Shown piece by piece: positions 1 to 6,116 of a stretch of DNA of 9,385 nt (positions are counted from its first letter, which is position 1; the number at the start of each line of letters is the position of its first letter). Location: NCBI GenBank assembly GCA_038230695.1, contig JBBRMT010000185.1:1-9385 (forward strand), written 5' to 3'. This stretch comes from QHBQ01 sp038230695 (GTDB lineage: Bacteria > Chloroflexota > Chloroflexia > QHBQ01). The position numbers and the translations under genes were made by a program. The notes beneath the pieces are model-generated. The model was not told the DNA's origin, made no database searches, and was given only the letters and a program-made list of their open reading frames with translations.

Positions 1-227
1 AATGAGGCGACATGGCAGCCATGCTAACTCCTGCTATAAAATTGGTAGCAAGTAAGCAGACGATAGACATGAGGGGTGCGGCAAACAAGGGCTACGCCCC
101 CAACCCCCAGTAACTCGGCACGCCGCCTGCGCACTTGCCGCCTCGCTCTATTAAACGTTTTTATTTGGGGATAACGATCAACCTAGTTAGAGGGTTGGGC
201 GAGGGGAAACTACACCCGCCGCACTCC
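1..227. other. Left-edge non-coding region with a dispersed repeat
   Basis: No convincing gene is visible here. The stretch lies downstream of the leftward gene ending at 228. Positions 81-138 match 4064-4121 (described separately). Positions 143-180 are AT-richer than the surroundings. A weak TATAAA-like box at 35-40 has no good -35 partner, so I do not call a promoter. No stem-loop with a T-tract was found to serve as terminator for the minus-strand gene. Confidence 0.5.
81..138 (+). repeat. Dispersed repeat, copy A
   Basis: This stretch aligns without gaps to 4064-4121, with 49 of 58 positions identical by hand. The shared core is a run of C-rich sequence followed by CAGTAACTCGGCA. Both copies lie in intergenic DNA. 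The 3' part that forms a long stem in copy B is degraded here, so copy A looks like a decayed member of the same family. Confidence 0.6.
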
Positions 228-713
228 TTATCGGTATAGCAGCGAACGCATCTGCTTGCTCGGCACCAGCCCACCCTGGCTGGGGGTGAACACTCCGTCG
301 CAGTGAGCGCAATAGTAGAGGCTATCCCAGCGATCCATTGCTATCTGCCAATCTGGTCGTGGGCCACTACTATCACCCAGCAACGCCAGCGGTATGGCGA
401 TGAGGGCTAGCACACTACCAACGATCAAGCCAACGACACCGCCATCAGCAAACATCCCGACCGCTTCTATCCCCCCACCTGTTGGACTGGCGCTTTTAGC
501 GGTTGGGTTGGGCGGTGGAGCTAGCTTATTCGCAAGTTCCTTTCGCGCCTTCGCCTCGACTGGCGCCAGCTTATATCGCTCCCAATCGGGCCGCTCAGTA
601 GGCGGCCATTCTTTATCCTTCTCCGCAACAGTGCAATCGTAGTATAGTGCGCTGGCCTTCGCCACCTCAGCGCTGTGGCATTGGGGGCAAGTCTTGTCTG
701 CTTTAGCGATCAT
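228..713 (-). CDS. Small membrane protein with terminal CxxC pairs (zinc-ribbon-like)
   Basis: I recognise no named family for this 161-residue protein. It begins with a CPQC pair (Cys9, Cys12), carries SALYY at 21-25 and a Pro-rich linker, then one hydrophobic segment at about 90-113. It ends with MDRWDSLYYCAHCDGVF (126-142), giving a second CxxC pair (Cys135, Cys138). The four cysteines suggest zinc binding, perhaps as one split ribbon brought together next to the membrane; that is inference. The ATG at 711-713 is supported by AAGGAG (minus strand, 720-725) six bases upstream. The protein shares its layout and both end motifs with the neighbour at 782-1384, so the two are tandem paralogs. 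It lies about 70-90 bases downstream of that gene with no clear promoter of its own, so co-transcription is likely. Confidence 0.8.
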   Translation of the reverse strand: MIAKADKTCPQCHSAEVAKASALYYDCTVAEKDKEWPPTERPDWERYKLAPVEAKARKELANKLAPPPNPTAKSASPTGGGIEAVGMFADGGVVGLIVGSVLALIAIPLALLGDSSGPRPDWQIAMDRWDSLYYCAHCDGVFTPSQGGLVPSKQMRSLLYR

Positions 714-719
714 GCTCGA

Positions 720-725
720 CTCCTT
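720..725 (-). promoter_or_regulatory. Ribosome binding site for the 228-713 gene
   Basis: On the minus strand this reads AAGGAG, a strong Shine-Dalgarno match, with a six-base spacer before the ATG at 711-713. It fixes the start of the zinc-ribbon membrane protein. Confidence 0.7.
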
Positions 726-758
726 CTGGTTACGAAGATAGGCAAACTTGCTCTCTCA

Positions 759-788
759 CCGGGGCGGGCCACCACCTGCCCCTACGTC
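759..788 (+). repeat. GC-rich hairpin repeat between the paralogs
   Basis: GGGGCGGG (761-768) pairs with CCTGCCCC (775-782), with one G-T wobble and a six-base loop, followed by TACGTC. It aligns with the first, divergent unit of the 65-bp array (6331-6358), which has the same GGGCGGGCC start and CCCTACGTC end. It sits just past the restored stop of the upstream gene and overlaps the as-read stop at 782-784. Confidence 0.55.
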
Positions 789-1384
789 TCGACAAGGTAA
801 TCAGGCAGGTTGCTTGGCCTTATCCAGCTTGAGCGTGGGACTCTGGTAGGCCAGCGCCTCCTTCTGCGCCACTGGCACGAAGCGCCGCTCCCAGGGCAGG
901 AATACGCCGTCGCAGTTGGCACAATAGTACATCTCGTCCCAGCGATCCATTGCCTTCTTCCTAGCGGAATCTTTTTGATGGCGGCCACCCGCTTGCGCTG
1001 CACGTAGATCGTGCCACCGATCATTAGGGTGAAGAAGAGAACCGGCAGGGTCAGCGTCATGCTGCCGGGGCCAAAGATAGTAGTGAGGGCGAAACTGAGC
1101 AACACCGAGGCGACCACTGCGCCACCAGCCGCCCCCAGGAAGCTGCTATTAGCGTTCATCGCAGTGACCGGCTTGGCTGGCGGGGTTAGCTTCTTTGCAA
1201 TCTCTCTCAGTGGACGATCTATAACTATCCCACGACCGGGATAACGCCGATAACCATCGGGCCGCTGGCTCATGATCCCGCTGTTGCCGCTATCCGCCTG
1301 CTCCTTGTAGTAAAGTGCGCTCACCTTCCCCACGCCCTTGACGTTGCCGCAGTTGGGGCAACTGCGATCGGTTGCGATGCTCAT
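782..1384 (-). CDS. Frameshifted paralog of the CxxC membrane protein
   Basis: As read this frame gives 200 residues, but its C-terminal tail is arginine-rich and unlike the paralog. Restoring one A in the A5 run at 972-976 (minus-strand A's) gives a 194-residue protein ending at a TGA at 801-803. Its tail then contains MDRWDEMYYCANCDGVF (146-162), matching the neighbour's motif almost exactly. The N-terminus has CPNC (Cys9, Cys12) and SALYY at 22-26. Two hydrophobic segments lie at about 80-105 and 109-128. The ATG at 1382-1384 is chosen over the upstream one at 1525 because GGAGAG lies six bases before it and the promoter lies between the two. The break could be a real mutation, a sequencing error in a homopolymer, or slippage. 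The function is unknown; zinc binding is inferred. Confidence 0.75.
   Translation of the reverse strand: MSIATDRSCPNCGNVKGVGKVSALYYKEQADSGNSGIMSQRPDGYRRYPGRGIVIDRPLREIAKKLTPPAKPVTAMNANSSFLGAAGGAVVASVLLSFALTTIFGPGSMTLTLPVLFFTLMIGGTIYVQRKRVAAIKKIPLGRRQWIAGTRCTIVPTATAYSCPGSGASCQWRRRRRWPTRVPRSSWIRPSNLPDYLVET
972..976 (-). other. Frameshift site in an A5 homopolymer
   Basis: On the minus strand the gene reads ATC AAA AAG ATT and then drifts out of the conserved frame. With six A's it would read ATC AAA AAA GAT TCC GCT AGG AAG AAG GCA ATG GAT CGC TGG, rejoining the motif shared with the tandem paralog. A -1 ribosomal shift after AAA AAG would give the same downstream frame. Confidence 0.8.
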
Positions 1385-1390
1385 CGCTAT

Positions 1391-1396
1391 CTCTCC
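1391..1396 (-). promoter_or_regulatory. Ribosome binding site for the 782-1384 gene
   Basis: The minus strand reads GGAGAG, six bases upstream of the ATG at 1382-1384. It decides the start, since the longer in-frame ATG at 1523-1525 has no such site and lies upstream of the mapped promoter. Confidence 0.65.
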
Positions 1397-1436
1397 TAAT
1401 TGTGGATATTGGCGCAAGCCCACGCCCTTCAGCCTG

Positions 1437-1464
1437 ATTATAGCACAATGAGTAGCAGTGTCAA
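1437..1464 (-). promoter_or_regulatory. Leftward sigma70-type promoter
   Basis: On the minus strand a perfect TTGACA (1464-1459) is followed after 16 bases by a perfect TATAAT (1442-1437). TGC lies directly before it, giving an extended -10. Transcription should begin near 1430 and leave a leader of about 45 bases before the ATG at 1384. It would serve the two CxxC membrane protein genes. Confidence 0.75.
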
Positions 1465-1469
1465 CCAAT

Positions 1470-1498
1470 TTTCCACCGAGGCAGCAATATGGTATAAT
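1470..1498 (+). promoter_or_regulatory. Rightward promoter for prfA
   Basis: TATAAT (1493-1498) is preceded by TGG, an extended -10. A four-of-six -35 match, TTTCCA (1470-1475), lies 17 bases upstream. Its -35 is only a few bases from the leftward promoter's -35, so the two promoters are arranged back to back. The predicted start near 1505 leaves a leader of about 165 bases before prfA. Confidence 0.6.
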
Positions 1499-1670
1499 AC
1501 GTGGTGCTACCTTTGCGGGTTGCACAAATCATGATGATGAGGTTGTGGCGATGACAAAGCTGGTTTTCGTGCTGCATCAGGATTTTGGCTAGCGTACTCG
1601 GAACGAGGACGACTGGCTAATTGGCATATCAATCCCTCCCATATGGGGAGGCAGAAAGGGTAGTGAGGAG
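1499..1670 (+). other. prfA leader with two tiny overlapping ORFs and a hairpin
   Basis: The leader holds an ATG at 1531 that would give MMMRLWR. Its TGA (1552-1554) overlaps a second ATG at 1551 that would give MTKLVFVLHQDFG, ending at a TAG at 1590-1592. A stem CCTCCC (1635-1640) / GGGAGG (1646-1651) lies about 20 bases before the prfA ATG. These could be chance; no attenuator pairing was established. Confidence 0.3.
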
Positions 1671-2747
1671 ATGGTATTCGATAGACTGGAAGCGGTGGAG
1701 CAGCGTTATGAGGAACTGGGCCGCTTGATGAGTGACCCCGATGTTGTCACCGATTATACCAAGATGCAGGATTTTGGCCGCGAACGCAGCGATAACGAGG
1801 ATGTAGTCAACACCTACCGCGAGTATAAGGCGGCAACCACGGACCGCGACGAGGCCCAGGCAATGATTGCCGAAGGCGGCGACGTGGAGATGACCGCGCT
1901 GGCCCAGGACGAGGTAGAGAGCCTCAATCAGCGCATTGCCGGGTTGGAAGATCGCCTCAAGCTGCTGTTGCTGCCTCGCGACAAGGACGATGACCGCAAC
2001 GTAATTATGGAGGTGCGGGCGGGCGCGGGTGGCGACGAAGCCGCGCTGTTCGCCGCCGAGCTTTATCGGATGTATGCCAAGTACGCCGCATTGCAGGGCT
2101 GGAAGGTGGACGTGGTCAGCAGCAGCGATGCGGGCGTGGGCGGCTTTAAGGAGATCGTCTTCGAGGTGGCGGGCAAGGGCGCGTTCAGCCAGTTGAAGTT
2201 TGAGAGCGGCGTGCATCGGGTGCAGCGCGTGCCAGTAACTGAGGCGAATGGCCGCATCCACACCTCCACCGCCAGCGTAATTGCCATGCCAGAGGCGGAA
2301 GAGATGGACGTGGAACTCAGGCCGGAGGACATTCGGGTGGACATCTACCGCGCCAGCGGGCATGGTGGGCAAGGGGTGAACACCACCGACTCGGCCATCC
2401 GCATCACCCACTACCCGACCGGTCTGGTAGTTACCTGTCAGGATGAGCGCAGCCAGATTAAGAACCGCGCCAAAGCCATGACCGAGTTGCGTACCCGTCT
2501 CTACGACCTGCGCCAGCGCGAGCAGGCCGAGGCGGATTCCGCCACCCGCAAGTCGCAGGTTGCCAGCGCCGACCGCAGCGAGAAGGTTCGCACCTACAAC
2601 TTCCCCCAGGACCGCGTCACCGACCACCGTATCAACATGAACATCAGCAACCTGCCTGGCTTCATGGCGGGCAACATCGGCAAGATGATTGAGAGCCTGC
2701 AAGTCGAAGACCAGACCGAGCGGCTGCGCCTGGCCGGGATGGGCTGA
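1671..2747 (+). CDS. prfA: Peptide chain release factor 1 (RF1)
   Basis: RF1 recognises UAA and UAG stop codons in the ribosomal A site and triggers hydrolysis of peptidyl-tRNA. The 358-residue length is normal for the family. The N-terminal helical domain spans about 1-105. The PVT anticodon-like tripeptide (188-190) marks RF1 rather than RF2, which carries SPF. The catalytic GGQ is at 232-234 within the conserved SGHGGQGVN context. The RF1 signature RSEKVRTYNFPQDRVTDHR is at 302-320. The ATG at 1671 matches the family's usual beginning (FDRLEAVEQRYEEL). The ribosome site is imperfect: GAGGAG abuts the ATG, while AAAGGG lies further upstream. Gln234 is the expected substrate of PrmC, encoded 213 bases downstream. 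A promoter at 1470-1498 fits this gene. Confidence 0.97.
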   Translation: MVFDRLEAVEQRYEELGRLMSDPDVVTDYTKMQDFGRERSDNEDVVNTYREYKAATTDRDEAQAMIAEGGDVEMTALAQDEVESLNQRIAGLEDRLKLLLLPRDKDDDRNVIMEVRAGAGGDEAALFAAELYRMYAKYAALQGWKVDVVSSSDAGVGGFKEIVFEVAGKGAFSQLKFESGVHRVQRVPVTEANGRIHTSTASVIAMPEAEEMDVELRPEDIRVDIYRASGHGGQGVNTTDSAIRITHYPTGLVVTCQDERSQIKNRAKAMTELRTRLYDLRQREQAEADSATRKSQVASADRSEKVRTYNFPQDRVTDHRINMNISNLPGFMAGNIGKMIESLQVEDQTERLRLAGMG

Positions 2748-2960
2748 TGTGCAGTAATCTAAGCCCAGCGGGACTTGCTATAATCAAAGCCCCCAGCGGG
2801 GGTTTGGGGGAGAAATGCCGACATACTACCATGCAAATCGCAAGCACAGCATCGCCATCAGTCGTAATCAAAGCCCCCAGCGGGGGTTTGGGGGAGAAAT
2901 GCCGACATACTACCAGGCTAATCGTAAGCATGACACCAGCTATACGATGGGACTGCCTCG
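2748..2960 (+). other. prfA-prmC spacer
   Basis: This 213-base gap is unusually long for a paired operon and is mostly taken up by two copies of a direct repeat. Each copy carries a CCCCC-AGC-GGGGG hairpin followed by TTT, which could weaken transcription but lacks a real T-tract. No gene or clear promoter is evident; the reading frame from 2747 merely translates the repeat. Confidence 0.5.
2781..2930 (+). repeat. 84-bp-period direct repeat, two copies
   Basis: Copy 1 (2781-2831) and copy 2 (2865-2915) are identical over 51 bases. Similarity continues for 15 more bases with three mismatches (to 2846 and 2930). The offset is 84 bases. Each copy contains a five-base-pair stem CCCCC/GGGGG with loop AGC, then TTTGGGGGAGAAATG. 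The exact identity suggests a recent duplication of a hairpin element. Confidence 0.85.
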
Positions 2961-3812
2961 ATGTCGCCGATGACGGTGGCAATGCTGCTAGCTGAGGGCC
3001 AGCTTGCGCTGCGGGCGGTTGCTGGAGATGTGGCACGACTGGAAGCCGAGACGTTGCTGCGCCATGTACTGGGCCAGACCCGTGCCGAACTCTACGCCAA
3101 CCTGACCGAGCCAGTTGACGCGGCGCAGGCCGCCAGCTACCGCGACTTGCTGGGCCGTCGTCACGCTGGTGAGCCAATCGCCTACATTACCCGCCACAAG
3201 GAGTTCTACGGCCACGATTTCTACGTGGACAAGAACGCGCTCATTCCCCGCCCCGAAACCGAACAGCTAGTCGAGATGAGCATCACGCTGCTGCGCAACA
3301 AGGGCATGGCGGCGGGCGAGGTCGCCGATGTCGGCACTGGCAGCGGCATCATCGCGGTGTCGTTGGCGTTGGCGCTGCCTGAGTTGCGGGTGTGGGCGAT
3401 TGACAACTCGCTGCCTGCCCTGTTCGTTGCCCGCACTAACATGACAACCTACAAGCTAATTGAGCGCGTGCGCCGCCTACCTGGCGACCTGCTAGCCCCG
3501 CTAGCCGCGCCAGTGGATGCGATTATCGCTAACCTGCCCTATACCATCATCGCCGAGGTTGAGCCTGGCGTGCTGCTATCCGAGCCCTGGGCCGCGCTTA
3601 ACGGTGGCGGCGATGATGGCTTCGACCTTTATCGCCGGATGCTGGCCGACGCTCCCGCCCACCTCAAGCCGGGTGGCTTTATCGCCTGCGAGATCGGCTA
3701 CAACCAGGGCCAGGTAGCGCTGGCCGTGGCCCGCACCCACTTCCACATCGCTAGCATCGCGGTGCAGCAAGACCTCGCTGGGCATGACCGTATCCTGCTG
3801 ATTGAAACGTAA
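2961..3812 (+). CDS. prmC: Release factor glutamine N5-methyltransferase
   Basis: PrmC (HemK) transfers a methyl group from S-adenosylmethionine to the glutamine of the GGQ motif in release factors, here Gln234 of the upstream RF1. The protein is 283 residues, normal for the family. It has an N-terminal helical substrate-binding domain (about 1-80), the conserved IPRPETE (95-101), the SAM-binding loop DVGTGSG (123-129) and the catalytic tetrapeptide at 191-194. That tetrapeptide reads NLPY rather than the usual NPPY. EIGYNQG at 244-250 is also typical. The start is uncertain: the ATG at 2961 lacks a good ribosome site, and the ATG at 2970 (beginning MTVAMLLAEG) resembles other family N-termini better. 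The gene probably depends on read-through from prfA. Confidence 0.95.
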   Translation: MSPMTVAMLLAEGQLALRAVAGDVARLEAETLLRHVLGQTRAELYANLTEPVDAAQAASYRDLLGRRHAGEPIAYITRHKEFYGHDFYVDKNALIPRPETEQLVEMSITLLRNKGMAAGEVADVGTGSGIIAVSLALALPELRVWAIDNSLPALFVARTNMTTYKLIERVRRLPGDLLAPLAAPVDAIIANLPYTIIAEVEPGVLLSEPWAALNGGGDDGFDLYRRMLADAPAHLKPGGFIACEIGYNQGQVALAVARTHFHIASIAVQQDLAGHDRILLIET

Positions 3813-3821
3813 AGCAAAACC

Positions 3822-3840
3822 CCTCCCCCACCGGGGGAGG
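3822..3840 (+). repeat. Perfect 8-bp hairpin after prmC
   Basis: CCTCCCCC (3822-3829) pairs perfectly with GGGGGAGG (3833-3840) across an ACC loop, ten bases after the prmC stop. There is no T-tract behind it (CTGGGAGAGGG follows), so it is not a standard intrinsic terminator. It looks more like a REP-type element, though it might still stabilise the mRNA 3' end. Confidence 0.6.
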
Positions 3841-4063
3841 CTGGGAGAGGGTCCGAGCAGCGCAACACGGACCCACCTCGCCCCTCCCAATGGTGAAGGG
3901 CGGTTGTGGTGGGAACAGCCCGCCGCTCACCGAGTTACCGAGGGCTGGGAGCGTAGCTCCGATCGGTTGAGCGCATCAATGCCTATCGAAAGCATTGCTG
4001 CTCGCCCTAGCGCAAGGCGAATAGCTAGCGCAACCGCTGCCGAAGATAAGCATTGAGGGCGCT

Positions 4064-4135
4064 GCAACAAAGGGCTGCGCCCCCAGCCCCCAGTAACTCG
4101 GCAAGTCGCCTGCTGGCTTGCAGCATTGAGTTACG
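4064..4135 (+). repeat. Dispersed repeat, copy B, within a long stem-loop
   Basis: Positions 4064-4121 match copy A at 81-138. Here the element is better preserved as a fold: GTAACTC (4093-4099) pairs with GAGTTAC (4128-4134), and inside it GCAAG (4101-4105) pairs with CTTGC (4117-4121). A small upstream stem, GGGCTG/CAGCCC, lies at about 4072-4089. Confidence 0.6.
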
Positions 4136-4187
4136 GGATAATTTTGTAGATACGGTATCCCTTCGGGTGTAGGAGAGGGTTCGAGAC

Positions 4188-5012
4188 ATGAACATCCGCC
4201 TGTTGGCGTTGGATATGGACGGCACCCTGTTCGGCGAGGATCTGGTGATTAGTGCGCCGGTCAAGGCTGCGGTGCGGGCCGCTGCCGACTGTGGTGTGCT
4301 AATCAGCATCGCCAGCGGGCGGGTGGCGGAAGAAGGGCTGCGCGTGCTGGCCGAGCTTGACCTCGACCCCGCCTGCGTTGCGCCGATCATCTGCTATCAA
4401 GGCGCACTTGTCTACGACCGCCAACGCGGGCCGCTGCTTGCCCGCACCCTCGACCCCGCGATTGCTGAGGCGATTATCGAATATACCCTCAGCATTGGGC
4501 TGGGGGTCAATCTACACACCGCCACCGCCACGTATACTGAGCGTCCCCGCGAAGCTGACCGCTTCTATGCCGCAGTCTCCAACCTTGCGCCCATCTTCGT
4601 TGCCGACCTGGCGGCAATAGTGCGTGAGCAGGGGTTGGAGCCGCTCAAGCTGGTGATGGTTACGGATGGCCTGGCGCAAACCGATGAACTGGCGAGTACA
4701 CTGAACGAGAGGTTCGGTAGGCGCATCATCGCTAATCGCAGCTATGACCTTTTCTGCGAAGTGACCGACCCGCTGGCGAACAAGGGCGTGGCGCTGACCT
4801 ATGTGGCCGAGCGGCTGGGCATCAGCCTGGCGCAAACGATGGCGATTGGCGACAGCCCCAACGATATACCGATGCTGGGCCTCGTGGGGGTAAGCGTAGC
4901 GATGGGCCATGCCAGCGCCGAGGTCAAGGCCGCCGCCCGCTACGTGACTGGCACGCTGGCCGAGGACGGCGCAGCTAGCGCGATTGCCCGCTTTATCCTG
5001 GAGAGTAGGTAA
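4188..5012 (+). CDS. Cof-type HAD-superfamily phosphatase (HAD-IIB)
   Basis: This is a 274-residue hydrolase of the haloacid dehalogenase superfamily, Cof/HAD-IIB subgroup, which generally removes phosphate from sugar phosphates, nucleotides or similar small molecules in the cytosol. The specific substrate cannot be told from sequence. Visible motifs are DMDGT (9-13; Asp9 nucleophile, Asp11 acid/base), Ser43 in ASGR (motif II), Lys199 in NKG (motif III) and GDSPND (221-226, motif IV, Mg binding). The region between about 85 and 190 corresponds to the C2 cap. All catalytic residues are present. The ATG at 4188 is preceded by AGGAGAGGG (4171-4179) at a workable distance. The next gene starts six bases after its stop, so the two are probably translated from one transcript. 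Confidence 0.93.
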   Translation: MNIRLLALDMDGTLFGEDLVISAPVKAAVRAAADCGVLISIASGRVAEEGLRVLAELDLDPACVAPIICYQGALVYDRQRGPLLARTLDPAIAEAIIEYTLSIGLGVNLHTATATYTERPREADRFYAAVSNLAPIFVADLAAIVREQGLEPLKLVMVTDGLAQTDELASTLNERFGRRIIANRSYDLFCEVTDPLANKGVALTYVAERLGISLAQTMAIGDSPNDIPMLGLVGVSVAMGHASAEVKAAARYVTGTLAEDGAASAIARFILESR

Positions 5013-5018
5013 GCTGAT

Positions 5019-6020
5019 ATGCCCTTTTGCCCCAACTGTAACAGCGAATACGAGGACTGGGTGGACACCTGCGCCGACTGCAACGTACCGCTCAACCCCA
5101 CCAGCGTGCCGCCCCCGCACCGCGATTTCGTGCGCTCGATGTTTCGGCCAATCGGCGCTAGCTGGCAGCGCGAACAACGGTTCCCCCCTACAGATGGCAG
5201 TCCTGGCGAATTGCCGCTAGGCGCTGGTGGGCAGGGCGAACAACGGTTCGCCCCTACAGATGACGGCACGCAAACCTCAAACCTCAAACCTCAAACCTCG
5301 CTCCCCCGCGAACAGGGCCGCAACCGCCGCCTGAAGACCCGCTTTCTCGCTCCGTTCCACCCCCCGGCGGTGATGCCAACTGCGCCGCCTGAGCCGCCCC
5401 CACCATTGCCTGCCGACACTGTGTTGCCGGTGGCGCTCAACTTCGACCTGCACACCTCGCGCTCGACCTACGACCCGGCAGGCGATGCCTGGGTGGTGCT
5501 GATCAGCGCACCTAACGAGATAATGGCTAACATCGTGCGTAGCCAGCTTGGCGATGCGGGCATACCCGCGCTGGTCAAGCTCAACGCGGCGGTGGATACC
5601 GGCCAGTTTATCAACAATTCGTGGGTGGCCCGCGATATATGGGTGCAGGCCCGCGACATCGAACGCGCCCGCGAAGTGGTGGACTTCTACCACAACGGTA
5701 GCCCGATTACTGAGGCGCAGCAGCGCGAAGCTGCCGAAGCGACCGCTAGCGGAGATGATAGCGACAGCGAGACCAAGCCACCGCCGCTATACGAACAGCC
5801 CTGGCTGCCCGCCGAGCATTACGAAGACCCCGACATGGTGGCGGCCAACGCCAGCGTGGACGAATATGGCCGCCCGCTCAAACGTTCCGAGTACCACAGC
5901 CCCATGCAGCGGCCCTGGTTCCGCTGGCTCACTATTCTGCTGCTGCTAGCCTGGGCCGCTCCCACCCTGTTCCAACTGCTGGGGCTAATGGGCCAGAACA
6001 TTATGGCGATCTTCCGCTAG
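5019..6020 (+). CDS. Zinc-ribbon, DUF2007-like membrane protein
   Basis: The 333-residue protein starts with a zinc-ribbon knuckle pair, CPNC (4-7) and CADC (18-21). A long Pro-rich, low-complexity linker follows (about 28-135). Then comes a compact domain at about 157-223 (DAWVVLISAPNEIMANIVRSQL...), resembling the DUF2007 'putative signal transducing protein' fold, whose role is not established. A C-terminal transmembrane helix (about 302-324) anchors it. The linker contains an in-frame direct duplication (5154-5196 and 5220-5262) that includes a genomic hairpin repeat, and a CAAACCT tandem (5271-5298), so part of it is repeat-derived. The ATG lies six bases after the HAD stop and has only a weak ribosome site, consistent with translational coupling. 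A partner role with the HAD enzyme is conjecture. Confidence 0.85.
   Translation: MPFCPNCNSEYEDWVDTCADCNVPLNPTSVPPPHRDFVRSMFRPIGASWQREQRFPPTDGSPGELPLGAGGQGEQRFAPTDDGTQTSNLKPQTSLPREQGRNRRLKTRFLAPFHPPAVMPTAPPEPPPPLPADTVLPVALNFDLHTSRSTYDPAGDAWVVLISAPNEIMANIVRSQLGDAGIPALVKLNAAVDTGQFINNSWVARDIWVQARDIERAREVVDFYHNGSPITEAQQREAAEATASGDDSDSETKPPPLYEQPWLPAEHYEDPDMVAANASVDEYGRPLKRSEYHSPMQRPWFRWLTILLLLAWAAPTLFQLLGLMGQNIMAIFR
5154..5262 (+). repeat. In-frame duplicated hairpin element inside the DUF2007-like gene
   Basis: Copies at about 5154-5196 and 5220-5262 are offset by 66 bases (22 codons) and share GCGAACAACGGTTC and CCCCTACAGATG. The second folds perfectly: GGGCGAAC (5234-5241), loop AACG, GTTCGCCC (5246-5253), then CTACA. 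The first copy has lost pairing. They encode EQRFPPTDG and EQRFAPTDD. The stem plus CCCCTAC flank matches the intergenic hairpin family further right. Confidence 0.75.
5271..5298 (+). repeat. Four tandem CAAACCT heptamers
   Basis: Four exact copies of CAAACCT lie inside the coding region and encode TSNLKPQTS. Because seven is not a multiple of three, gain or loss of one unit would shift the frame, so this is a potential slippage site. Confidence 0.85.
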
Positions 6021-6068
6021 GCAAGCGCGTCAGTCTCACAGTCTCATTCTCATTGCCACGCAGGTTAC

Positions 6069-6098
6069 CACCAGGGCGCGATAAATCTGCGCCCCTAC
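6069..6098 (+). repeat. Left arm of a perfect 30-bp inverted repeat
   Basis: These 30 bases are the exact reverse complement of 6828-6857. The arm starts CACCAGGGCGC and ends GCGCCCCTAC, and itself folds as GGGCGC...GCGCCC with GAT/ATC inside. It bounds the left side of the repeat cluster. Confidence 0.85.
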
Positions 6099-6116
6099 AA
6101 CCATGCCGTTTTTGTT

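Larger units (their letters stand above)
3813..4187 (+). other. Repeat-rich spacer between prmC and the HAD gene
   Basis: No gene was found in these 375 bases. The spacer contains a strong hairpin just after prmC (3822-3840), small stems such as GGAGC-GTA-GCTCC near 3946-3958 and TCGCC/GGCGA near 4003-4021, and the second copy of the dispersed repeat (4064-4121) within a larger stem-loop. A GGGATA (4136-4141) / TATCCC (4157-4162) inverted repeat lies before the HAD ribosome site. The GATAAT at 4137-4142 is a possible but poorly supported -10 box. Confidence 0.5.

Noticed and set aside
1629..2702. 357-codon open frame antisense to prfA
   Set aside because: It mirrors the codon bias of a GC-rich gene; prfA is certain from its motifs, and the antisense protein resembles no family.
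2747..2995. 82-codon open frame overlapping the prfA stop
   Set aside because: Most of it is the 84-bp repeat read twice in frame; it overlaps the prmC start and lacks recognisable features.
3822..3840. Intrinsic terminator for prmC
   Set aside because: The stem is strong but there is no T-tract after it; kept only as a hairpin repeat.
3802..4056. 84-codon open frame after prmC
   Set aside because: It begins inside prmC and runs through a GC-rich hairpin and repeats; no family resemblance or ribosome site.
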